Below are positions 1 through 5,034 of a DNA stretch of 5,034 bases, one piece after another. Every line of letters starts with the position of its first letter. Position 1 is the first letter of the stretch. Position numbers and translations under genes: made by a program. The stretch lies in NCBI GenBank assembly GCA_029931995.1, contig JAOZQX010000135.1:1-5034 (forward strand), in the 5' to 3' direction. The DNA comes from Bacteroidales bacterium (GTDB lineage: Bacteria > Bacteroidota > Bacteroidia > Bacteroidales > GCA-2711565). The notes below the pieces were generated by a model. It ran no database searches. It worked only from the letters and a program-made list of their open reading frames with translations, and was not told where the DNA came from.

Positions 1-6
1 AATAAA

Positions 7-1092
7 ATGAAAACCGTATTGAAAGCTGTTTTGGGAATTGTAATTCTGGGGGTGTTTGGATATACTATCTATTTCTTGTATAACAAATCAAAAGAGGAAC
101 CAATTGTTTATAAAACAGAAAGCGCACAAGAATTAACTATAGTAAAGAAAACAGTAGCCACTGGAAAAGTAGTTCCGCGTAAAGAAATTGATATCGTTCC
201 TCAAGTTTCAGGAATTATAGAAGAGTTATTTGTTGAAGAAGGGGATAAGGTAAGAAAAGGGGATTTAATTGCCAAGATCCGTATCATTCCTAATATGATC
301 AGTTTAAATAATGCCGAATCCAGAGTGAACCGCTCAGAGATTAGTTTAAAAAATGCAAAAATTAATTACGATCGTCAGCGTAAACTTTATGAAGACGGAG
401 TGATTGCTGTTAGCGTTTTAGATGAGTATGAATTGTCATATCAGACCGCTCAGGAAGAAGTGGTAGCTGCAGAAAATAATCTAGAACTAATTAAAGAAGG
501 CCAAGTGAAGGGTAAAGGAAGAGCAACCAACACGCTGGTACGCTCAACAGTTGATGGCATGGTTTTAAATGTTCCTGTTGAGATTGGCAATTCAGTGATC
601 GAATCCAATACGTTTAACCCCGGAACAACTGTTGCTAGCATTGCCAACATGAGCGATATGGTTTTTGAGGGTAAAATTGATGAAACAGAAGTAGGAAAAA
701 TTAAAGAAGGCATGAATTTAATTTTAACTGTTGGTGCTATTGAAGATGTGAAGTTTGATGCAGTTCTTGAATTTATTGCCCCAAAGGGTGTAGAAGAAAA
801 TGGTGCCATTCAATTCGAAATCAAGGCCAATGTTCAGCTAAAATCTGATCAATTTATTCGCGCCGGATATAGCGCAAATGCAGATATTGTTTTAGATAAA
901 ACACTCGGATCGGTTCTTGCAATTCAAGAGGGTTTACTCGAATTTGAGGGAGATACTACTTTTGTTGAGGTTGAAATAGCCCCACAGCAATTTGAAAAAC
1001 GAATTGTGAAAACAGGCTTATCTGATGGGATAAACATTGAAATAAAAGAGGGATTAAAAAAAGAGGATAAGATCAAAGTAAAAGAAAGCTAA
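7..1092 (+). CDS. Periplasmic adaptor subunit of a tripartite efflux system (HlyD/MacA-type membrane fusion protein)
   Basis: The 361-residue protein should link an inner-membrane exporter (ABC or RND) to a TolC-like outer-membrane channel. An N-terminal membrane anchor covers about residues 5-25, and there is no lipobox cysteine. The first half of the biotinyl/lipoyl-like barrel-sandwich is at about 62-92 (VPQVSGIIEELFVEEGDKV is typical). A long charged coiled-coil hairpin follows at about 97-165, then the second lipoyl half at 178-212 (VRSTVDGMVLNVPVEIGNSV), a beta-barrel at about 218-296, and a membrane-proximal tail to 361. This domain order and length match MacA-like adaptors. The ATG at 7 is chosen because the basic residues and hydrophobic anchor follow it directly; only six bases lie upstream, so an earlier start cannot be excluded. 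The gene is followed by a terminator, so its transporter partners, if linked, lie upstream outside the window. The substrate cannot be told. The family call is firm; ABC versus RND partnership is not, although the MacA-like look favours ABC. Confidence 0.9.
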   Translation: MKTVLKAVLGIVILGVFGYTIYFLYNKSKEEPIVYKTESAQELTIVKKTVATGKVVPRKEIDIVPQVSGIIEELFVEEGDKVRKGDLIAKIRIIPNMISLNNAESRVNRSEISLKNAKINYDRQRKLYEDGVIAVSVLDEYELSYQTAQEEVVAAENNLELIKEGQVKGKGRATNTLVRSTVDGMVLNVPVEIGNSVIESNTFNPGTTVASIANMSDMVFEGKIDETEVGKIKEGMNLILTVGAIEDVKFDAVLEFIAPKGVEENGAIQFEIKANVQLKSDQFIRAGYSANADIVLDKTLGSVLAIQEGLLEFEGDTTFVEVEIAPQQFEKRIVKTGLSDGINIEIKEGLKKEDKIKVKES

Positions 1093-1107
1093 AAAACATT
1101 ATGTTTT
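1093..1107. repeat. Short AT-rich palindrome directly after the adaptor stop codon
   Basis: AAAACAT-T-ATGTTTT is a perfect 7-base inverted repeat around a single central base, starting immediately after the TAA. It is weak as an RNA hairpin because of its one-base loop and low GC. It may be a small protein-binding site or simply chance in AT-rich DNA. Confidence 0.3.
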
Positions 1108-1111
1108 ACAG

Positions 1112-1142
1112 AAAAAGGGTGCAAGTAATTGTACCCTTTTTT
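1112..1142 (+). terminator. Rho-independent terminator of the efflux-adaptor operon
   Basis: A 13-bp stem (1112-1124 pairing with 1129-1141, with one G-U wobble) encloses the four-base loop GTAA, which is a GNRA-type tetraloop in RNA. The stem runs from an A5 tract through GGG/CCC to a T-rich 3' side that ends in a T run. It begins 20 bases after the adaptor stop and ends just before the next promoter, so it separates the efflux operon from the regulatory operon. Confidence 0.85.
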
Positions 1143-1162
1143 ATTTAACAACTATTTTTTTC

Positions 1163-1193
1163 TTGACAACAACTAATTATTTAGTTATGTTTG
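1163..1193 (+). promoter_or_regulatory. Flavobacterium-type promoter of the repressor-peptidase operon
   Basis: The upstream box TTG (1163-1165, within TTGACA) is separated by 20 bases from TATGTTTG (1186-1193). TATGTTTG matches the Bacteroidetes -7 consensus TANNTTTG exactly, and the spacing lies within the 17-23 range described for Flavobacterium. Transcription should start near 1200, giving a leader of about 30 bases before the ATG at 1231. A T-rich tract (1155-1161) lies directly upstream. The start site itself is inferred. Confidence 0.8.
1171..1186. promoter_or_regulatory. Operator O1: palindrome between the two promoter boxes
   Basis: AACTAA-TTAT-TTAGTT is a perfect 6-base inverted repeat with a four-base spacer. 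It lies wholly between TTG and TANNTTTG and overlaps the first base of the -7 box, so a bound dimer would block RNA polymerase. Its size and AT-rich dyad suit BlaI/MecI-family winged-helix dimers, and the repressor is encoded immediately downstream. Binding is inferred from position and recurrence of the motif. Confidence 0.75.
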
Positions 1194-1201
1194 AGATTTA
1201 C

Positions 1202-1217
1202 AACTAAAGTTTAAGTT
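1202..1217. promoter_or_regulatory. Operator O2: second palindrome at the predicted transcription start
   Basis: AACTAA-AGTT-TAAGTT matches the O1 pattern AACTAA-N4-TTAGTT except for one base in the right arm. The octamer ACAACTAA that opens O1 (1169-1176) recurs here exactly (1200-1207). The centres of O1 and O2 are 31 bp apart, close to three helical turns, so two dimers would bind the same face of the DNA. It lies at or just after the predicted start site. Confidence 0.6.
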
Positions 1218-1230
1218 AAATAATTTAATA

Positions 1231-1608
1231 ATGAAAGAACGTACAAAGGCCGAAGAGCAAATTATGCAAATTCTTTGGAAAATTGAAAAGGGGTTTATTC
1301 ATGATGTTCTTGAGCAATTATCAGAGCCTAAACCAGCTTATAATACGGTTTCAACCATTGTTCGAATTCTTGAAAAAAAAGGTTTTGTAAGTTATATTGC
1401 TTACGGAAAAACGCATGAATATTTTCCTTTAGTTTCAAAAAAGGAATATACACGGACCTATTTTAAAAGCTTTATGACGAATTATTTTGAGAATTCATAC
1501 CAGTCGCTCGCCTCATTTTTTACAAAAGAAAACAACCTAAGTATAGAGGAACTTGAAGAAATTAAACAATTACTGGAAGAACAAATTAAGAACGCAAAAA
1601 ACTCTTAA
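1231..1608 (+). CDS. BlaI/MecI-family winged-helix transcriptional repressor
   Basis: The 125-residue cytoplasmic protein has the usual length of the BlaI/MecI/CopY family. The N-terminal winged helix occupies about residues 1-70: an opening helix ending in EEQIMQILW (8-16), the recognition helix region AYNTVSTIVRILEKKGFV (36-53), and a wing leading to HEYFPLVSK. The rest is a helical dimerisation domain ending in a charged helix (about 104-120). In staphylococcal BlaI the inactivating cut falls in the dimerisation domain; the LASFF stretch (93-97) is the most similar local position here, which is an inference. The ATG at 1231 follows an A/T-rich leader without Shine-Dalgarno sequence and gives a family-typical N-terminus. 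It is the first gene of a two-gene operon and overlaps the M56 gene by one base. It probably represses its own promoter through O1/O2. A BlaI-family call is firm; a role in beta-lactam resistance is not shown. Confidence 0.95.
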   Translation: MKERTKAEEQIMQILWKIEKGFIHDVLEQLSEPKPAYNTVSTIVRILEKKGFVSYIAYGKTHEYFPLVSKKEYTRTYFKSFMTNYFENSYQSLASFFTKENNLSIEELEEIKQLLEEQIKNAKNS

Positions 1609-2846
1609 TGATGGGTGAGTTTTTAACACATATTTTACAAACAACTATAAGTATAAGCATACTTTATGCTATTTATTGGGTGTTTCTGAAAAAAGACACC
1701 TTTTTTAGTTTAAACAGATTTTATTTATTGGGGTCATTAGTTTTCTCTGTTTTTATTCCATTTTTTAGTATTCAGTATCAGCCAACAGAAATTGGCGCCA
1801 CTTTTGTAATTATTTTGGAAACTATTCAAATTAATGCTGAAAAGGTAGAACGATCCTTTTTTCAAAACATGAATGTGTATGAAACGATCTTGATTGTTTA
1901 TCTTACGGGGGCGTCTTTGTTTTTGATCCGATTATTATTTCAGCTTGCACAATTAACATTTTTTATTTCTCGATCAAAACAAATTAAAATTGGAAATTTC
2001 AGATTAATTTATCATCATAAATTTTACCTCCCCTTCTCATTTTTTAATCTAATTTTTGTGAACAAAGAGAAATTAAATGAAAAAGATTTTTCAGATATAT
2101 TAATTCATGAGAAAGCACACTCAAAGCAGTTACACACTTTGGACTTGATATTTCTTGAACTTCTTACCATTTTTCAATGGTTTAACCCTTTCATTTGGTT
2201 GTATCGCTCATCTATAAAGGAAATTCATGAATATTTGGCCGATGCCGATGTAATATCAAATGGGGCAGATCAAAAAAAATATTTTGAATTATTATTAAAT
2301 CATAATCTGGGTTATCAAATTAACGACCTGACAAATAATTTTCACAAATCACTAATTAAAAAAAGAATGCTTATGATGAAAAAACAGCCATCAAAACCCT
2401 TATCAAAATTTAAGGTCTTAACAGTTGTACCGGTGGCCATCCTCCTTACAATTGTTATTGCGGTATCTACAGCCGATGCTTTAAAGGCATCTGACTCTCA
2501 ATTAAAAGAATCCTATAAGATACATTCTATGGTTGATGTTATGCCTGAATTTGCTGGTGACAACACAACCCTTTCGGAATATCTTAGTGCGAACATTATT
2601 TACCCTATAGAGGCCTCCAAAGAAGAAGTGCAGGGCAGAGTTTATGTAAGTTTTGTTATAGAAATTGATGGATCGGTAAGTGGGGTAAGAGTTTTAAGAG
2701 GGGTGAATTCTTTATTGGATCACGAAGCAATTCGCGTTGTTGAAGCAATGCCTAAATGGAAACCCGGAACTATTGATGGTAAGGCGGTTCGGGTTGAGTT
2801 TAATCTTCCCGTCCAATTCAAACTTAATCAAAAGGAAGATAATTAG
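1608..2846 (+). CDS. BlaR1-like M56 membrane metallopeptidase with periplasmic TonB C-terminal domain
   Basis: This 412-residue inner-membrane protein is the probable sensor and anti-repressor partner of the upstream repressor. Membrane segments are at about residues 5-27, 38-54, 92-119 and 269-290. Basic flanks (KK at 28-29, SRSKQIK at 121-127, the K/R-rich 250-269) place the 120-268 loop in the cytoplasm, as in BlaR1. That loop carries the zinc motif HEKAH (H167, E168, H171), and the acidic stretch EIHEYLAD (205-212) probably supplies the third ligand. KKR at 251-253 lies before the last membrane segment, where BlaR1 self-cleaves; whether this protein does so is unknown. Residues about 306-408 form a TonB-type C-terminal domain (NIIYP at 329-333, GRVYVSFVIEIDGSVSGV, then MPKWKPGTIDGKAV and PVQFKL). 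No penicillin-binding domain is present. The start at 1608 shares its A with the preceding TAA; a second ATG at 1611 would remove only one residue. Confidence 0.9.
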   Translation: MMGEFLTHILQTTISISILYAIYWVFLKKDTFFSLNRFYLLGSLVFSVFIPFFSIQYQPTEIGATFVIILETIQINAEKVERSFFQNMNVYETILIVYLTGASLFLIRLLFQLAQLTFFISRSKQIKIGNFRLIYHHKFYLPFSFFNLIFVNKEKLNEKDFSDILIHEKAHSKQLHTLDLIFLELLTIFQWFNPFIWLYRSSIKEIHEYLADADVISNGADQKKYFELLLNHNLGYQINDLTNNFHKSLIKKRMLMMKKQPSKPLSKFKVLTVVPVAILLTIVIAVSTADALKASDSQLKESYKIHSMVDVMPEFAGDNTTLSEYLSANIIYPIEASKEEVQGRVYVSFVIEIDGSVSGVRVLRGVNSLLDHEAIRVVEAMPKWKPGTIDGKAVRVEFNLPVQFKLNQKEDN

Positions 2847-2868
2847 AAAGTAAATTTTTTTACCTCGA

Positions 2869-2888
2869 ACAACTAAAATATTAGTTGT
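2869..2888. promoter_or_regulatory. Operator-like palindrome O3 downstream of the M56 gene
   Basis: ACAACTAAAATATTAGTTGT is a perfect 8-base inverted repeat with a four-base spacer and is the best copy of the O1 motif in the window. It starts 23 bases after the M56 stop codon. It shares the octamer ACAACTAA with O1 and O2. No clear TTG/TANNTTTG promoter surrounds it. It is read as another binding site for the BlaI-type repressor because of sequence identity to O1; its function at this position is unknown. Confidence 0.6.
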
Positions 2889-2890
2889 GA

Positions 2891-2906
2891 AACTAATTGT
2901 TTAGTA
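2891..2906. promoter_or_regulatory. Operator-like palindrome O4 next to O3
   Basis: AACTAA-TTGT-TTAGTA matches AACTAA-N4-TTAGTT with one mismatch at the last base. Its centre is 20 bp from that of O3, about two helical turns, so the two copies form a closely spaced pair resembling the O1/O2 pair at the other end of the operon. No gene starts after it before the terminator. Confidence 0.5.
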
Positions 2907-2941
2907 AGTGGGATTACTTATTTCAGGATGGGGCGTAGAAT

Positions 2942-2974
2942 AAAAAAAGGCGAGCATTTTGCTCGCCTTTTTTT
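2942..2974. terminator. Bidirectional terminator between convergent genes
   Basis: GGCGAGCA (2949-2956) pairs with TGCTCGCC (2960-2967) around a three-base loop. It is flanked by A7 on the left (2942-2948) and T7 on the right (2968-2974), so both strands give a GC-rich hairpin followed by a U run. It serves the repressor-M56 operon on the plus strand (95 bases after the stop) and the M3 peptidase on the minus strand (9 bases after its stop). Confidence 0.9.
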
Positions 2975-2983
2975 AACTAGGTA

Positions 2984-5034
2984 TTATTTAATTAATCCCC
3001 TACTTCGTAATAAAGGCTCAATTACGGGCTCACGTCCACGGAAATTCACATACATTTCCATTGGATCCATTAATCCGTTTGGTTCTAAAACAGATTTTCG
3101 ATAAACATTAGCCAACTCTTTATTAAATAATGTGGTTTCTTTGAATGCTTCAAAACCATCGTTATCCAAAATACCTGACCAAATATAGCTGTAATATCCG
3201 GCAGAATATCCACTGGCAAAAATATGGTTGAAATAAGTGGTACGATATCTTGAAGTAATTTCAGGAATTAACTTCATTTTACCAAAGAATTCTTTTTCAA
3301 ATTTTTCAATGTCTAGATCCTTTTCTTCGGTTTGAGAATAGTAGGCCATATCCAATAAAGCAGCCGCTAAATATTCAACAGTTATAAATCCTTGGTTGAA
3401 TAAACTTGAATTTTGAATTTTTTCAATTAACGCATCTGGGATTACTTCACCGGTTTCATAATGTTTAGCATAAACTTTTAATACTGCAGGTTCTAAAGCC
3501 CAATGCTCCATAATTTGTGCAGGAAATTCTGTAAAGTCTCTAGAGCGGAAAGCCGTTTGATATCTTAGGTTTGAGAATAATCCGTCTAATCCGTGACCAA
3601 ATTCATGAAATAAAGTAGTAACCTCAGTAGTGCTTAACAATGCAGGAGCATCATCTGTAGGTTTGGTAAAATTACAGTTAATGTTCATCACTGGCTGAAT
3701 AGGATTACCGTCATTGTGATTGTATGAGCGATACGCTCCACACCATGCACCTCCGCGTTTACTGGCTCTTGGATGATAATCCATATACATAACACCTAGG
3801 TGTGTTCCATCTTTTCTTTTAACTTCAAATGCATCAGCGTCAGGATGAGGTTTTGGAATGTCAGTGATTTCTGTCATTGTAATTCCAAACAATTGATTCA
3901 CGGTATAAAACAAACCTTCTTTTACGGCATCAATTGAAAAATAAGGACGAATCTGACCTTCATCAAAATTGTATTTTGCTTGACGAACTTTTTCAGCATA
4001 ATGCCACCAGTCCCATCCGGCAATTTTGAAGTTTCCTCCTTCAGCATCAACAATAGCTTGCATATCTTTAACTTCTTGTTTTGCTACTTTTAGAGCTGGC
4101 CACCAGATTTTTCCTAAAAACTCATCAACATTCTTAGCATTTTTTGCCATACGAGCTCCCAATACAATATCAGCATGACTGTCATAACCTAAAATATTAG
4201 CTTTACGTAAACGAAGTTTTGCAATTTCAGAAGCCAATTTTTTATTGTCATTCTCATTATTATTGTTTCCGCGCATGGTATAAGCGGTATATAGCTTTTC
4301 TCTTAGATCGCGTTTTGTTGAATACGTTAAGAATGGATACATGCTTGGACGATGGGTTGTAAACAACCATTTGCCTTCCTGGCCAGCATCTTTTGCAGCC
4401 TTTGCTCCTGCCGCTCTTATTCCTTCAGGAAGTCCTTCTAAATCGCTTTCATCTTCAATGAACATTTGATATCCATTGGTTTCGGCTAATAGATTTTGTC
4501 CGAATTGTAGTGTTAATGAAGAAAGTTGCTGATTAACTTCTTTCATTTTAATCTTTTCTTCCTCATTTAAATTTGCCCCACTTTTAACAAATCCTTCATA
4601 TAGATTAATTAAAAGATAAAGTTGGTCAGGATCAAGCTTAAGTTGGTCTTTTTCATTATAAACAGCTTTTATTCTTTTGAATAAATCAGGATTTAAGCTG
4701 ATTTCAGTACCGTGAGCAGAAAGCTTAGGAGATATTTCTTTAGCTAAAGTTTGAAGATCTGCATTGGTATTTGCACCATTGAGTGCAAAAAACACACGGC
4801 GTACCTTTCCTAAAAACGCACCGGTTTTTGTATAAGCCGCAATTGTATTCTCAAATGTTGGCTTTTCCGGATTGTTAACTATTGCCTTAATTTCTTCTTT
4901 TTCCAGTTTAATTCCTTCTTCAATTGCTGGTACATAATGTTCAGCTTTGATTAAATCAAAAGGAGGAACTTGAAAAGGAGTGTCAAACTCAGCAAAAAAT
5001 GGGTTTCCATTTTCAACTTTCTTTTCAGTTGACA
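2984..5034 (-). CDS. dcp: M3-family zinc peptidase, peptidyl-dipeptidase Dcp-like (N-terminus beyond the window)
   Basis: This oligopeptidase should remove dipeptides from the C-termini of short peptides, in peptide turnover. The zinc motif HEFGH is encoded at 3593-3607, with catalytic Glu at 3602-3604 and the third ligand Glu of DFTEFP at 3527-3529. Other M3 hallmarks are HPRASKRGGAWCGAY (3731-3775) and the Tyr/Gly-rich GYSAGYYSYIWS near the C-terminus (3176-3211), which shapes the substrate pocket. A GTG at 4793-4795 is an internal valine, not the start: the frame continues without a stop to the window edge and reads NPFFAEFDTPFQVPPFDLI and then PEKPTFENTIAAY, the conserved N-terminal sequence of Dcp proteins. 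In all 682 codons are visible, close to the usual family length of about 680-715, so only a short N-terminal piece, possibly a signal peptide, is missing. The gene is convergent to the regulatory operon and shares its terminator. The M3A family is certain; Dcp is favoured over oligopeptidase A by the overall sequence and length. Confidence 0.9.
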   Translation of the reverse strand, partial: STEKKVENGNPFFAEFDTPFQVPPFDLIKAEHYVPAIEEGIKLEKEEIKAIVNNPEKPTFENTIAAYTKTGAFLGKVRRVFFALNGANTNADLQTLAKEISPKLSAHGTEISLNPDLFKRIKAVYNEKDQLKLDPDQLYLLINLYEGFVKSGANLNEEEKIKMKEVNQQLSSLTLQFGQNLLAETNGYQMFIEDESDLEGLPEGIRAAGAKAAKDAGQEGKWLFTTHRPSMYPFLTYSTKRDLREKLYTAYTMRGNNNNENDNKKLASEIAKLRLRKANILGYDSHADIVLGARMAKNAKNVDEFLGKIWWPALKVAKQEVKDMQAIVDAEGGNFKIAGWDWWHYAEKVRQAKYNFDEGQIRPYFSIDAVKEGLFYTVNQLFGITMTEITDIPKPHPDADAFEVKRKDGTHLGVMYMDYHPRASKRGGAWCGAYRSYNHNDGNPIQPVMNINCNFTKPTDDAPALLSTTEVTTLFHEFGHGLDGLFSNLRYQTAFRSRDFTEFPAQIMEHWALEPAVLKVYAKHYETGEVIPDALIEKIQNSSLFNQGFITVEYLAAALLDMAYYSQTEEKDLDIEKFEKEFFGKMKLIPEITSRYRTTYFNHIFASGYSAGYYSYIWSGILDNDGFEAFKETTLFNKELANVYRKSVLEPNGLMDPMEMYVNFRGREPVIEPLLRSRGLIK

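Noticed and set aside
450..809. 119-codon open frame on the minus strand inside the efflux-adaptor gene
   Set aside because: It lies wholly antisense to a well-supported HlyD-type gene. Its translation is Ser/Thr/Pro-rich, has no recognisable domain, and looks like a by-product of the codon use of the opposite strand.
1608..2846. A true beta-lactam sensor (BlaR1/MecR1) call
   Set aside because: The penicillin-binding C-terminal domain with its serine active-site motifs is absent; a TonB-type domain is there instead, so a beta-lactam role is not supported.
2860..2935. Possible promoter boxes around O3/O4 on either strand
   Set aside because: The best matches to TANNTTTG have at least one mismatch (for example TATTTTAG on the minus strand) and lack a TTG box 17-23 bases upstream, so no promoter is annotated.
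2928..3104. 58-codon plus-strand frame starting ATGGGGCGT just after the operator pair
   Set aside because: It reads straight through the strong terminator hairpin at 2942-2974 and then antisense into the M3 peptidase gene. No family resemblance was seen and its first codons only encode the hairpin.

Overview
The window looks like chromosomal DNA from a member of the Bacteroidetes, most likely a flavobacterium-like lineage. The sequence is AT-rich. The start codons follow A/T-rich leaders with no Shine-Dalgarno motif. The one clear promoter has the TTG / TANNTTTG form described for Flavobacterium. The gene families also fit: an M56 peptidase fused to a TonB C-terminal domain, paired with a BlaI-type repressor. 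No rRNA, tRNA, CRISPR array, insertion sequence or prophage feature was seen.

Layout: (1) 7-1092 (+), a membrane-anchored periplasmic adaptor (HlyD/MacA type) of a tripartite efflux system. It is the last gene of an operon that begins outside the window, and a strong hairpin terminator follows at 1112-1142. (2) 1163-2846 (+), a self-contained two-gene regulatory operon. A promoter with a palindrome between its two boxes drives a BlaI/MecI-type repressor (1231-1608), which overlaps by one base a BlaR1-like M56 membrane metallopeptidase (1608-2846). The periplasmic end of the peptidase is a TonB-type domain rather than a penicillin-binding domain. (3) 2847-2983, a short intergenic stretch with two more copies of the operator-like palindrome and then a bidirectional terminator. 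(4) 2984-5034 (-), a convergent, almost complete M3-family peptidyl-dipeptidase (Dcp-like) whose reading frame stays open to the window edge.

How the parts work together: by analogy with BlaI/BlaR1 and MecI/MecR1, the repressor should sit on the AACTAA-N4-TTAGTT palindromes and shut off its own promoter. The membrane peptidase should transmit a periplasmic signal that ends in repressor inactivation. No resistance gene or other obvious target is encoded in the operon, so the regulated genes probably lie elsewhere. The most notable point is that the palindrome flanks the operon: two copies at the 5' end (one with a single mismatch), and two just after the 3' end where no gene is visible. The efflux adaptor and the peptidase are separated from this operon by terminators and need not be functionally related to it.
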